This document shows, piece by piece, positions 1 through 8,600 of a DNA stretch of 64,000 bases (its first letter is position 1; every line of letters starts with the position of its first letter). The notes below the pieces were generated by a model that worked only from the letters and a program-made list of their open reading frames with translations, did no database searches and had not been told where the DNA came from. Location: the NCBI GenBank assembly GCA_017501545.1, contig JAFVWS010000013.1:1-64000 (forward strand), written 5' to 3'. A program made the translations under genes and the position numbers. Source of the DNA: Clostridia bacterium. Its GTDB lineage: Bacteria > Bacillota > Clostridia > Oscillospirales > CAG-272.

Positions 1-3
1 CGT

Positions 4-157
4 GTATATCATCAAAACGAAGTTTTGTATATCACCAAGGCGAAAGCCTTGTATATCATCATTGCGAAAGAAGATACAGCCTGCGGCTGATGATATACAC
101 CTTCGGTGATGAGATACACGCTAACGCGTGATGATATACCATTGCTTTCGCAATGGA
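4..157. repeat. Nested-hairpin array A (linker GTATATCATC)
   Basis: Small palindromes of unrelated sequence, such as AAAACGAAGTTTT (14-26), AAGGCGAAAGCCTT (37-50), ACGCTAACGCGT (118-129) and CATTGCTTTCGCAATG (140-155), are joined by a constant 10-base linker. The linker reads GTATATCATC or GTATATCACC in the left half (4-13, 27-36, 51-60) and its reverse complement GATGATATAC in the right half (89-98, 130-139), so the whole array can also fold into one large cruciform. The array may extend beyond the window start. No convincing gene lies in it. It resembles array D at 34826 closely. Confidence 0.8.
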
Positions 158-192
158 TAAAAAAACGACAGGTCGAAACCTGTCGTTTTTTG
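158..192. terminator. Terminator-like hairpin bordering array A
   Basis: AAAACGACAGG pairs with CCTGTCGTTTT, flanked by A and T runs, so it could work in either direction. It is nearly identical to the hairpins at 405-439 and 34995-35025, which directly follow tRNA genes. Here no tRNA is recognisable to its right, suggesting a duplicated array-plus-terminator cassette. Confidence 0.6.
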
Positions 193-204
193 TTTGGGTT
201 TGAA

Positions 205-404
205 CTGACGCGTTTTAATCACGGCAAAGCCGTGTATGAAATCAATGCAAAGCATTGTATGGAATCCGTCACAAGACGGTATGGAATTGATTGCAAAGCA
301 ATCGTATGGAATCAAGCCGCAGAAAAATGCACCTTTGGTGATGCCATACGCCTACGGCGATACCATACACGCTAACGCGTGATTCCATGCCAAGCCTGCG
401 GCTT
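205..404. repeat. Nested-hairpin array B (linker GTATGGAATC)
   Basis: This has the same architecture as array A but a different linker: GTATGGAATC in the left half and GATTCCATG or GATACCATAC in the right half. Enclosed hairpins include CACGGCAAAGCCGTG, AATGCAAAGCATT, CCGTCACAAGACGG, GATTGCAAAGCAATC, CGCCTACGGCG and ACGCTAACGCGT. The last is shared with array A although the linkers differ. The array runs up to the tRNA-Ser terminator. Confidence 0.8.
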
Positions 405-439
405 GAATAAAAAACGACAGGTCAAAACCTGTCGTTTTT
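405..439 (-). terminator. tRNA-Ser terminator
   Basis: An ACGACAGG/CCTGTCGT stem flanked by A and T runs begins directly after the CCA end of tRNA-Ser on the minus strand. Confidence 0.8.
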
Positions 440-530
440 TGGCGGAGAAGAGAAGATTTGAACTTCCGCGCCGGTTACCCGACCTACACCCTTAGCAGGG
501 GCGCCTCTTCGGCCACTTGAGTACTTCTCC
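440..530 (-). tRNA. tRNA-Ser (anticodon GCU)
   Basis: Read on the minus strand, the acceptor GGAGAAG pairs with CTTCTCC, followed by discriminator G and an encoded CCA. The anticodon loop CTGCTAA gives anticodon GCU, for AGC/AGU serine codons. The long variable arm expected of a class II tRNA is present (91 bases in all). It has its own promoter at 597-625 and a terminator at 405-439. Confidence 0.95.
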
Positions 531-596
531 ATAAAAGTACGCTAATACGCTTCAGTGACGTATAGCACAAACCGCCGTTTCTTAGTTTGCCATTAA

Positions 597-625
597 ATTA
601 TACACAATTTTATTTTACTTGTCAA
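597..625 (-). promoter_or_regulatory. Promoter of tRNA-Ser
   Basis: On the minus strand TTGACA (620-625), a 17-base spacer and TATAAT (597-602): both hexamers are consensus. Confidence 0.85.
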
Positions 626-699
626 TAGTTTTTTGTTTTTTCTTTTGTTGCTTTGCTTAATAGCGCACTATTTTTGCTTAGCTTCTATCGCTTTTTGTC

Positions 700-726
700 A
701 AAAAAGAGGGCATCTCTGCCCTCTTT
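700..726 (-). terminator. Terminator of the large lipoprotein gene
   Basis: AAGAGGGC pairs with GCCCTCTT around a 6-base loop, followed on the minus strand by six T. It lies about 70 bases past the stop at 794. Confidence 0.8.
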
Positions 727-793
727 TATTTGTATTTTTTGATGCATGTGCGTTTTACGCACCTTACGCCACGTGGTCCACTCTCAAATTTGA

Positions 794-3700
794 TTAATCA
801 ACAATAACGTAAACTGGATTTTCAGACACATCAACCTGTACGTAGCCGTATTCGTCTGCTGTAAGCGCGCTTCTTTGACCGTCTATGTCGCCATTAACTG
901 CCTCAACAAGAGTTGCACCTTCTGCATTTATACCAAGGTGGTAGCCCATTGATGTTGTGCCATCAGAGGTTTTGCACCAAAGCGCATATGCAGTCTTTCC
1001 ACCCGCGGTTGTGTACTTATAAATCATAACGTTTTCGTCGTACGCCTCTATCTCGCTATCAAATGAGTAGGCGCCAAGTGTATTTTTGAGTGTGTAGAGA
1101 TAGTAGTATGAATCCTTTTTAACCTCAATTGTGTTGCCGTTTGCATCCTTTTCAAATGCAATAACACCTGAGGTGCTATACTTACCTACTGACGTTTCCT
1201 CTGGTCCTGTGTCCTCACACATATACATATCAGCCTTGTCAATTCCTATTGCGGAAAGAAGTAGGTATGTACGTGTTAGCCACATTGCCTGCACCTGTCT
1301 GCCTGTGTAATTACCATATGCGTGTGCAGAGGTTGAGGTTGCATAGCTTTGGTTGGTGTCCCAGCCAAACTCAGTAAGCCAAACCTCTTTTTCAGGGTAA
1401 TACTTATCTCTTAATTCAAGAAGGGCTGAAAGCGTCTCTTGAATTTTTGCCTCCTCTGGTGAGATACCAACGTAGGTTGTAGAACCATTTGGAAGCTCAA
1501 TTGATTTTGTCATATAGTTGTGTACGTTAAATGCGTCAAATGCAGTTGAGCCATCGTTACGGTTTGCCTTCATCCAGTAGCACAATGCCGTAATATACTC
1601 GTTGCTTACTGCTGAAACACCAGCAAGTGCAAGCTTCATTGATGGGTCGGCATTCTTACCACCTAAGTGGTAGCCACCTGCAACCGGAGAAACCATTGTT
1701 GCGCAGTGTCCGTCATATGCCGCTGACGTTGCCGCTGCAAGCTGATATGCTGAGAGGTAGTTATGTATACCGTTCCAGCCACCGTCTGGCTCGTTACCCA
1801 TTTCAATCCATTCAACAGTGCCCTGTCCAACGGACGAAGATGATGAGCAGTGTGCCTGCGCTATTTGAAGGAGTGATTGTGAGCTGTTTCTGCCGTAGCG
1901 TGCAGAGAAAGCAAACATATTATCTGCATATACAAAATATGTATGTGGGTTAAAGCGCTCCCAGAAGCTTGCCCTTACAAGCGCGCCACTGCTGTCAGTT
2001 ACAGGGAGATTATTTCCACCTACCTTATATGAAATGGTTTCGCCATTTCCAAGGCTCCACTGAATACAAGGAATTACGTTAATTCCTGCAGCCTTATAGA
2101 GCCTATATTGCTCGTCAAAGTCGCCCATCCAGCCAGTAAAGAAGGATGCCTGCTTGCCATAGTTGCTTGCTGTATATGACCAACCAAAGTTGTGGTATTC
2201 TCTTAGTACGCCAACACAGCTTACTGAGTCAATTGGTGTGTTACCACCACCGCCTGCAACAAAGCCACACATACCGATAAGCTCGCCAATTGTTGGCTTT
2301 TCGGTATTCTTCCAGGTTGAAATTTCATCGCCCTCTCCACATTGATAGCCGTACGCCTCAACCTCTGAAGGCGCCTCGCCATCAGTGAAGATAACTTGGA
2401 TATATCTTGTGTAAGCGTTGATGGATACCTCGTTCCAGCCAGATGTGCTGGTCTTTGTAATATATCCGTCCCACAGGGAGTTTTCTGACATAAAGTCAAG
2501 TGGTGTGTCTGACCATCTAACAGTAAAGCTCTTGCCCGACTCAGCATAGTAAAGCCTTGCCTTTGTTACGTAGTGTCCGTATTCAAGGTCAACTATTGGT
2601 CTTACTGGTGAGCCGGAGATATCCTCCTCATTTTCACCAGGATTTGGGAACACCTTGCCAAGCGTGGTTGCAGTGTCACCGTCAAACATAACCTTAAATG
2701 AATTTAATACCTCGCCATGGTAAACCTGTGCCTTATCGTAGTCGATAGGAAGCTCTAAGTTGCCACCAACTCTGACAGTTGACATTTCACCATAGTTTTC
2801 GCCCTCGTATGGCTTAACTGCTACGTAGTAGCACTTGTTTAATCCTGCGTCAAGGTTAACCGTAATTGTAACAAGCGCCGTGCCACTTACGTTGGCATCT
2901 AAAATAGTTGCGCTTTCATAATTTTCCTCAGTAATTGGGCTTGTGCTATATCTAACCTCGTAGCTTGGTCTTTGTTCATAGATATTGAGCTTTAGTACAA
3001 CCTTGCCACCCTCAATCTTATCAACGCGTAGGTAGTTAATTTCCTCAAGTGGTAGGTAGTCAAGGATTCTATCCTCAGTAAGGCTACAGTTTACGCACTT
3101 ATATTGCGCCTCGCCCTTTGTGCTTCTTGTTGGAGTTATTGAGCAAGAAACAAGCTTATCAAAGATATGTCCGATAGGCTCTGTTTCTGTCGTTTCTGTT
3201 GCACCACATTCGCACGCATAAATTGCCTTGCCCTTTGAGGTACAGCTAACAAGAGTTATTTCCTTTAATGTATTATATTTGTGGTCGGCCTTTGGCGTTG
3301 AAATCTCGCTTTCCTTACCGCAGAAGCATTTACGTATGTCAATGCCTGTTGTTTGACAGGTTGCTACGCGTGTGGTTTCTATAAACTCTCTAAAATTGTG
3401 AGTGTGCTCCATTTTTGTATCAATAGGAGCCGCTCTCATTACAACCTCTGAAACCTTAAACGTGCCGATGCCCTTAATATCGCCGATTTCAATCTCGATT
3501 GTATATGCCTTTACCGCCGTGGAGGAATTATAAATTGTATGCTCCTGTGCAGTTCCACCATATGCAGCACCGTTTGCACAGACAGTTTTAGATGCGGTTA
3601 CGTTACCCTTTGAGTCCTTTACTCTTATTGTGCCGTATGTCCAGTTGCCCGCTGTATAAACCTTAATGCTTGATAAAGCCATCTCCTGTTTTAAGGTGAT

Positions 3701-5278
3701 TGTAAGAATATCGCCCTTATCGCCAAACCAGTCACCCGAGCTATATATGCCTGATACGTCTGTATTGCCGTCGACAACCTTCCACCTTCCGTCGTACGCA
3801 ACGTTATATATATCTGTTTCAACAGAATAAATATCGTCCTTTGTAAGCTGTGCAAACGTTAGCTTTTGAAGGGTAACTGTCGTTTTATTTGAGCATTTTG
3901 TGCATGTTAGCGTGCCTGAGCCTGCTGATGAGGTTGTAGGCTGCTTTGTCACGGTTACAAAGTCTGGGTAAACGTGGTTATTATTCTTTGCAACAACCTG
4001 TTGTGTTGAAAGAACCGTATTACATACGCCACAGTGGCTACCCTCTGTAAGACCGGTTGCCGAGCAGGTTGCAGGTACAGCCTTGTCAATAACCACAGTG
4101 TGTCCTGTTTTTGGAATTTGCTCACTCTTTAGAGTTACCTCGCTACAAACGCTACATTGTCTTTTTTCAGTATAGCCAACGCTTTGACAGGTTGGCGCAA
4201 CCGCCGGAGTAACTACCTCAGTGTGGCTAATTTTGTCAAGCACCATTTGCTTAACTGTGTCAGTGTTACATCTTGAGCAGTGCTTGCCCTCAGTCAAGCC
4301 GGTTTTTGAACAGGTTGGTGCATAGCCGGCAAGGACTGTTTCATTATGTCCAAGCGCTTTAAGCTCTGTTCCCTTTTTAATTATCTCGCCACAAACGTCA
4401 CAAATTGTACCACCAGAATAGCCTACCTTTGTACAGGTTGGCGCAAGGTAATCGTTTGTAACCTCAGTGTGTGGTGATTTTGGAATTTGTGTGCCTTGAC
4501 TTAATATTTCACCACAGCTTGAGCAGTGTGTGCCACCGGTGTAGCCAAACTCTGAGCAGGTTGGCGCAATATAGCCAGAATCTACCTCTGTATGACCGGT
4601 TGCAGGAACAACTGTGGACTTTGTAAGCTCAGCATCACATACTGAGCAGTGTGAGCCACCAGTCTTGCCAGCCTTTGTGCAGGTTGGCAATACCTCCTCG
4701 TTTGGAACCTCCTTGTGTCCCTTTACCGGAACTACCATTGGGCTTTCTAATATCTCGCCACAAACTGTACAGAATTTTCCACCGACTGAGCCTGGTGTTG
4801 TACAGGTTGAAGGAACTGTTGGCTTGTCAGCCTCAATATGTGGAACCTTGGCAATTTGCGTTGCCGGGTCCATTTCCATATTACAGTTTTCGCAGTGAGT
4901 GCCACCGGTGTAGCCATACTCTGAGCAGGTGGGTAATACGTCTTGGTTTGGAACCTCGCTATGTCCAATTGGTTCAATTGGGCGCTGTGCGATAAACACC
5001 TTGCCACAGCTTGGGCAATGTCTGCCCTCAGTGTAGCCCTCCTCTTCACAGGTAGGCTCAACTCTTTCGTCAATTACAACCGTATGACGACACGTGCTTG
5101 GGTCAGTGGTGCCTGAGCCCTCTCCCTCATTAGTATCGCCAGGCTTGTCGTCTGGTGGAGTCACTATGTCAGTGCCTGTATTCGTATCGCTTTCAGTAGG
5201 CGTGCGCGTAATGCACGAGGTAAGAAGCAATGCAAACGCAAGCATCATCATTATAATTAAGGTTACTCTTTTTTTCAC
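794..5278 (-). CDS. Secreted lipoprotein glycosidase with 13 Cys/His repeats
   Basis: A protein of about 1,494 residues. I prefer the GTG start at 5278, preceded by GGAGG eight bases upstream; the TTG at 5293 overlaps that site. A lipoprotein signal ends in LLTSC (Cys22), then an acidic linker. From about residue 65 to 480, ten tandem repeats of about 41 residues follow the pattern H...PTC...G.T.G.HC..C and could bind zinc. A discoidin (F5/8 type C)-like region follows, three more repeats near residue 640-750, a fibronectin-like and second discoidin-like region, and a C-terminal glycoside hydrolase domain (about 1000-1490). MGNEPDGG and WLTEFGWDT match the acid/base and nucleophile strands of clan GH-A enzymes. 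The family (GH39-, GH30- or GH5-like) is uncertain and no substrate can be read off. It has its own promoter at 5348-5376. Confidence 0.85.
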   Translation of the reverse strand: MKKRVTLIIMMMLAFALLLTSCITRTPTESDTNTGTDIVTPPDDKPGDTNEGEGSGTTDPSTCRHTVVIDERVEPTCEEEGYTEGRHCPSCGKVFIAQRPIEPIGHSEVPNQDVLPTCSEYGYTGGTHCENCNMEMDPATQIAKVPHIEADKPTVPSTCTTPGSVGGKFCTVCGEILESPMVVPVKGHKEVPNEEVLPTCTKAGKTGGSHCSVCDAELTKSTVVPATGHTEVDSGYIAPTCSEFGYTGGTHCSSCGEILSQGTQIPKSPHTEVTNDYLAPTCTKVGYSGGTICDVCGEIIKKGTELKALGHNETVLAGYAPTCSKTGLTEGKHCSRCNTDTVKQMVLDKISHTEVVTPAVAPTCQSVGYTEKRQCSVCSEVTLKSEQIPKTGHTVVIDKAVPATCSATGLTEGSHCGVCNTVLSTQQVVAKNNNHVYPDFVTVTKQPTTSSAGSGTLTCTKCSNKTTVTLQKLTFAQLTKDDIYSVETDIYNVAYDGRWKVVDGNTDVSGIYSSGDWFGDKGDILTITLKQEMALSSIKVYTAGNWTYGTIRVKDSKGNVTASKTVCANGAAYGGTAQEHTIYNSSTAVKAYTIEIEIGDIKGIGTFKVSEVVMRAAPIDTKMEHTHNFREFIETTRVATCQTTGIDIRKCFCGKESEISTPKADHKYNTLKEITLVSCTSKGKAIYACECGATETTETEPIGHIFDKLVSCSITPTRSTKGEAQYKCVNCSLTEDRILDYLPLEEINYLRVDKIEGGKVVLKLNIYEQRPSYEVRYSTSPITEENYESATILDANVSGTALVTITVNLDAGLNKCYYVAVKPYEGENYGEMSTVRVGGNLELPIDYDKAQVYHGEVLNSFKVMFDGDTATTLGKVFPNPGENEEDISGSPVRPIVDLEYGHYVTKARLYYAESGKSFTVRWSDTPLDFMSENSLWDGYITKTSTSGWNEVSINAYTRYIQVIFTDGEAPSEVEAYGYQCGEGDEISTWKNTEKPTIGELIGMCGFVAGGGGNTPIDSVSCVGVLREYHNFGWSYTASNYGKQASFFTGWMGDFDEQYRLYKAAGINVIPCIQWSLGNGETISYKVGGNNLPVTDSSGALVRASFWERFNPHTYFVYADNMFAFSARYGRNSSQSLLQIAQAHCSSSSSVGQGTVEWIEMGNEPDGGWNGIHNYLSAYQLAAATSAAYDGHCATMVSPVAGGYHLGGKNADPSMKLALAGVSAVSNEYITALCYWMKANRNDGSTAFDAFNVHNYMTKSIELPNGSTTYVGISPEEAKIQETLSALLELRDKYYPEKEVWLTEFGWDTNQSYATSTSAHAYGNYTGRQVQAMWLTRTYLLLSAIGIDKADMYMCEDTGPEETSVGKYSTSGVIAFEKDANGNTIEVKKDSYYYLYTLKNTLGAYSFDSEIEAYDENVMIYKYTTAGGKTAYALWCKTSDGTTSMGYHLGINAEGATLVEAVNGDIDGQRSALTADEYGYVQVDVSENPVYVIVD

Positions 5279-5347
5279 GATTCGTTCCTCCAAGGTTTTT
5301 TACAAATACAACTCACTCAAATGAGATAATTCTAAAGTACATTATTA

Positions 5348-5376
5348 ATTATACAGCCATTTGTGCTATTTGTCAA
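5348..5376 (-). promoter_or_regulatory. Promoter of the large lipoprotein gene
   Basis: Minus strand TTGACA (5371-5376), 17-base spacer, TATAAT (5348-5353). Confidence 0.85.
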
Positions 5377-5651
5377 TGAATGTATATTATAAAATATTAA
5401 TTTTAGTTATTTTGACCAAACGCGCCCGCGCGTTAAGCTATAGAGCTCTTCAAAAAAGTGTGACCCTGTGTCGATTTTTTCTTTTTTGGCAGGTTTTTTG
5501 CCATTTTTACCAAAAAATGACGGACTCTGTGTTAAAAATCGGCAAATTTTTAGAAAATTTTTTATTTCCGAATTTCGTACACGGGGTGGGACGTTTTTGC
5601 TGTTTTTGTCAGATTTTAGGCGATTTTTCGCGCGCGCGCCAAAAATATTTG
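5377..5651. other. Intergenic stretch without a convincing gene
   Basis: About 275 bases rich in A and T runs with short CG clusters (5421-5435 and 5630-5639). Open frames exist on both strands, but their translations are low-complexity, lack ribosome binding sites and resemble no family I know. Nothing is supported here beyond the flanking promoters. Confidence 0.5.
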
Positions 5652-5680
5652 TTGACAAAAGATTTTTTATATAATATAAT
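5652..5680 (+). promoter_or_regulatory. Promoter of the condensation-domain gene
   Basis: TTGACA (5652-5657), 17-base spacer, TATAAT (5675-5680), about 70 bases before the start codon. Confidence 0.85.
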
Positions 5681-5750
5681 AGTGCTTAGGTACCACGATT
5701 GTACCAAATATTTATGCACTTAAATTGTGCGGGAAAGAAAGGTAAAACTT

Positions 5751-7103
5751 ATGAAAGAGAGAAACTGCTACGAGCTTAGCCCCTCGCAGGACGTTTCATA
5801 CTTACAGTGTAAGTACACTCTTTTCAAAAGAGTAATTAACATTGTTACATCAATTACAATTGATGAAGATGTTGATTTCGAGCTTATGGAAAAGGCGTTT
5901 AACATTGTAGTAGAAAGAAACGACTGCTTAAGAATTAGGTTCTTCAAGGAAAAAGGCAAGCTTATGCAATACTTTGAGGATGAGGTCCCTTATCAAAAGG
6001 TTCCTGTCGTTAAGTACGACACAAAAGAGCAATTCGATTCATTCATCTCAAAGTACACAAAGCGCGCAATCGCTTATCTAAAGGGCAAAATCATCGAACC
6101 ACATTTTATCAAGACACACGACGGAAAGAGCATGGTTCTTTTCAAGGTATGTCACTTAGTGCTTGACGTTTACGGCGTTAACGTAATCTTTATGGACTTA
6201 CTCGCTGTTTACAACGCACTCAAAAATGGAACTGAGCTTCCTGCCCCTCGAGCAAGCTACGAGGAGGTAGTTAAGAAGGATATTGAAAAGCACAATAATA
6301 TGCGTCTTGAAACAAAGCACGCTGAGTTCTTTAAGGATCTTCTAAACGACAAGCCAGAGCCTTACTACAACGGTATTCACGGTCCAGATAACAAAATTTG
6401 GCAAAAGAAGCTTAAGCAAAACCACCGCGGTATGCGTATGTTCTTTATCCAAAACGACACTCGCGCTTATCGCCACTCTATCGGTGCTGAGCTTACAACA
6501 AGAGTTCTTGACTACTGCAAGGAAAACCAGGTTTCCCCTGCTAACTTCCTTTTCTATACCTGCTCACTTACAGCAGCTATTTTAAACGGAAAGACAAGAA
6601 ACGCACTTCCTTTAGGCCTTTATAACTGCAGAATTTCACAAAACGAGAAAAACTGCGCTGGCTCAAAGGTTCAGTCAATTGCATGCTACTCAAGATATAA
6701 CTACAAAAAGACCTTTGAGGAAAACATCAAGCGCTTCAGCGCAAGCCAATCAAAGCTTTATATGCACGTTGGCTTCTCCGACAGAGAGTTTGAAATGATG
6801 CTACATAAGGCTTATCGTTCATCACTTCTTGAAACCTACTACTCTATCGCATTCTCATTCGTTCCAATCGAGGTTCCGGACGGAATTTACTTTGATATTT
6901 ACTCAAATGGTAAGGGCGCGTTGCCAGCTTACATAATTCAGCTCTTTGATACAAAGACAAATGAAATTACAATGGCATACGACGTACACACCAAGACAAC
7001 CAGTGAAGAGGCTGTTGCAAAATTCCACGAAATGTATAAAAAGGTTATTGAGCAAGTGCTTAATGACCCACAAATACAGCTCCGTGATATTGAGCTTCAA
7101 TAA
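5751..7103 (+). CDS. Stand-alone condensation-domain (HxxxD) acyltransferase-like protein
   Basis: 450 residues from the ATG at 5751, which has AAAGG eight bases upstream; an upstream in-frame GTG at 5727 has no site. The layout resembles the chloramphenicol-acetyltransferase-like fold of peptide synthetase condensation domains and alcohol or lipid acyltransferases: an N-terminal segment around ELMEKAFNIVVERNDCLRIRF and the motif CHLVLDVYG near residue 139, a variant of HHxxxDG with HxxxD intact. No carrier-protein, adenylation or thioesterase domain is present, and no biosynthetic partner lies nearby. It is transcribed alone, between its own promoter and terminator. Acyl transfer to a lipid, sugar or amine is plausible; the substrate is unknown. 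Confidence 0.7.
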   Translation: MKERNCYELSPSQDVSYLQCKYTLFKRVINIVTSITIDEDVDFELMEKAFNIVVERNDCLRIRFFKEKGKLMQYFEDEVPYQKVPVVKYDTKEQFDSFISKYTKRAIAYLKGKIIEPHFIKTHDGKSMVLFKVCHLVLDVYGVNVIFMDLLAVYNALKNGTELPAPRASYEEVVKKDIEKHNNMRLETKHAEFFKDLLNDKPEPYYNGIHGPDNKIWQKKLKQNHRGMRMFFIQNDTRAYRHSIGAELTTRVLDYCKENQVSPANFLFYTCSLTAAILNGKTRNALPLGLYNCRISQNEKNCAGSKVQSIACYSRYNYKKTFEENIKRFSASQSKLYMHVGFSDREFEMMLHKAYRSSLLETYYSIAFSFVPIEVPDGIYFDIYSNGKGALPAYIIQLFDTKTNEITMAYDVHTKTTSEEAVAKFHEMYKKVIEQVLNDPQIQLRDIELQ

Positions 7104-7106
7104 TTC

Positions 7107-7135
7107 AAAGGGACAGGCGCTTGCCTGTCCTTTTT
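7107..7135 (+). terminator. Terminator after the condensation-domain gene
   Basis: Perfect stem GGACAGGC/GCCTGTCC (7111-7130) followed by TTTTT. Confidence 0.9.
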
Positions 7136-7138
7136 CAC

Positions 7139-7167
7139 TTGAAAATTCCCCACGCCTATGATATACT
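7139..7167 (+). promoter_or_regulatory. Promoter of the acidic small protein gene
   Basis: TTGAAA (7139-7144), 17-base spacer, TATACT (7162-7167). Confidence 0.7.
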
Positions 7168-7198
7168 AAATAAAAGCTCTATTTTCAAGGAGGCTTAT

Positions 7199-7579
7199 AT
7201 GAAAAAGCGTAACAAAAAGGCGAGCGAGCCTATGATTTTCATCCCAAACGAAGAAAATATACCCCACCCTGTGTCCGAATTTAGCGTAAAAGATGGTGTA
7301 ACAGCCGACCCATACTCAGTGGTGGACGCTTGGGAAAACGACGAGCCAAATGAGTATGACGACGCGCCCGAGGAGGAGGTATTTGAAAGCGAGCCCTTGG
7401 ACGGTGAAGCAGAAGAATACCCACCAGAGCCACTTATGACAACTGACCTCTTAGAATTTAGGCGCCAAATACGCATGACTAACAACGAGGACTTAATCAC
7501 AATTATCGTTGACCAAAAGGATTTATACTCCGAGGAGGAGCTAAAAATTATCAAGGAAGAATTAGAAAACAGAATTTAA
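7199..7579 (+). CDS. Small acidic protein of unknown function
   Basis: 126 residues from the ATG at 7199, which has GGAGG six bases upstream. The larger open frame from 7121 includes promoter sequence and is not real there. A basic N-terminus (KKRNKK) is followed by a Glu/Asp/Pro-rich middle (about residues 45-80), probably disordered, and a helical C-terminus with LEFRRQIRM and SEEELKIIKEELENRI. There is no signal peptide or membrane segment, so it is probably cytoplasmic. It is a single-gene unit with its own promoter and terminator. I do not recognise a family. The tail could be a protein-binding helix, but that is only a guess from composition. Confidence 0.7.
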   Translation: MKKRNKKASEPMIFIPNEENIPHPVSEFSVKDGVTADPYSVVDAWENDEPNEYDDAPEEEVFESEPLDGEAEEYPPEPLMTTDLLEFRRQIRMTNNEDLITIIVDQKDLYSEEELKIIKEELENRI

Positions 7580-7600
7580 AGGCACGCTTGTGCCTTTTTT
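7580..7600 (+). terminator. Terminator after the acidic protein gene
   Basis: AGGCAC/GTGCCT stem followed by six T, beginning right at the stop codon. Confidence 0.85.
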
Positions 7601-7721
7601 CTTTCATCAAATGTGTACAATTTGTTAATTTTTTTAAAAAAGTATATACAAATTCGACATATTATGTTAAAATTTGTCCGTTAATAAGTATTTTTTTAAC
7701 TAATTTAGTTTTGGAGTTTTT

Positions 7722-8513
7722 ATGAGAGAATTTTTCGGAATTGGTGGTTACACACGTGAGCCTCAAGGGGCTTACTCCTGGCAACACCTTACCTTTGTTG
7801 GATTTCTTATCATTTCTATGTTTGTTGGCGCAATTTTGAGTGGTATTCTTTTAAGAAAAAGCGAGATGAAGGTTAAAAATCGCGTTTTGATTATTTGCGC
7901 CATTTCAATTAACGCAGTTGAGCTTGTAAAAATTATCGCTGCGCTAATCAATTCTGATGATATTTGGCACACTATTTTACACCTTTTGCCTCTATTTCTT
8001 TGCAGTATTCAGCTTATTACTATTCCGCTTGCTGCATTTACCAAGGGAAGAATTAAGGAGGCGTGCCTTGACTTTGTTCTAATCTTTGGCTTGCTTGGTG
8101 GAATTTTGGGCACAGTTGGTGCGGCGCAAAACTACAACGCCTACCCTGTTTTGTCAATTGATAACGTTGCCTCTGGTATTACGCATACAATCTCCGGCTT
8201 TGCATCAATTTATATTGCGTCCTCTGGCATGGTTAGCCTTAAAAAGCGCTCTATTGGCATTGCGTACGCTATTTTATCAACGTTCGTTGCTCTTGCACTT
8301 CTCGTAAACCTTACATCAGGCTCTACAAACTATATGTTTTTAATGTCGCATGACGGCACCCCATACTCTATCCTTTACAATATGGTGGGCGGCAACCGTA
8401 TAATTTACCCTATTTTGGTAATTTTGATTTTCGTTGTTTACATAATTATTTTCTACCTTATTGCAATGCTTGTGCGCCATATAAAAGCAAAAAAGCAAGC
8501 TGAAAAATCATAA
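7722..8513 (+). CDS. YwaF-like integral membrane protein
   Basis: 263 residues with about seven hydrophobic segments and a short basic C-terminus (HIKAKKQAEKS). The segment HTILHLLPLFLCSIQLI, followed by a membrane helix ending in LLGGILGT, resembles the YwaF/TMEM164 family of integral membrane proteins, whose function is not established. The ATG is preceded by TTGGAG. Its own terminator follows directly. The length fits the family. It is a monocistronic gene between unrelated neighbours, so context gives no further hint. I am sure it is a polytopic membrane protein and moderately sure of the family. Confidence 0.75.
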   Translation: MREFFGIGGYTREPQGAYSWQHLTFVGFLIISMFVGAILSGILLRKSEMKVKNRVLIICAISINAVELVKIIAALINSDDIWHTILHLLPLFLCSIQLITIPLAAFTKGRIKEACLDFVLIFGLLGGILGTVGAAQNYNAYPVLSIDNVASGITHTISGFASIYIASSGMVSLKKRSIGIAYAILSTFVALALLVNLTSGSTNYMFLMSHDGTPYSILYNMVGGNRIIYPILVILIFVVYIIIFYLIAMLVRHIKAKKQAEKS

Positions 8514-8514
8514 C

Positions 8515-8541
8515 AAAAAGCCACCTAATGGTGGCTTTTTT
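8515..8541 (+). terminator. Terminator after the YwaF-like gene
   Basis: AAAAAGCCACC/GGTGGCTTTTT stem with a TAAT loop, with T's continuing; it ends two bases before the next promoter. Confidence 0.9.
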
Positions 8542-8542
8542 A

Positions 8543-8570
8543 TTGACAAAATTAATATATGTGGTATAAT
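8543..8570 (+). promoter_or_regulatory. Promoter of the collagen-like lipoprotein gene
   Basis: TTGACA (8543-8548), 16-base spacer, TATAAT (8565-8570). It sits directly behind the previous gene's terminator. Confidence 0.85.
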
Positions 8571-8600
8571 CTTAGTATTATTATTTTTATGAGGTGAATT

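Noticed and set aside
106..375. Open frame of 89 codons across arrays A and B
   Set aside because: It runs through palindromic linkers and terminator sequence, has no ribosome site and no protein-like composition.
4..404. CRISPR array
   Set aside because: The repeated part is only about 10 bases, the intervening units are palindromes rather than unique spacers, and the repeat inverts at the midpoint. No cas gene is present.
4614..5073. Antisense and alternative frames in the Cys/His repeat region
   Set aside because: Produced by the 123-base repetition of the real gene; repeat-like composition without a start site.
5361..5723. Open frames on both strands before the condensation-domain gene
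   Set aside because: Low-complexity Phe/Lys/Arg-rich translations, no ribosome site, and the frames cross the consensus promoter at 5652.
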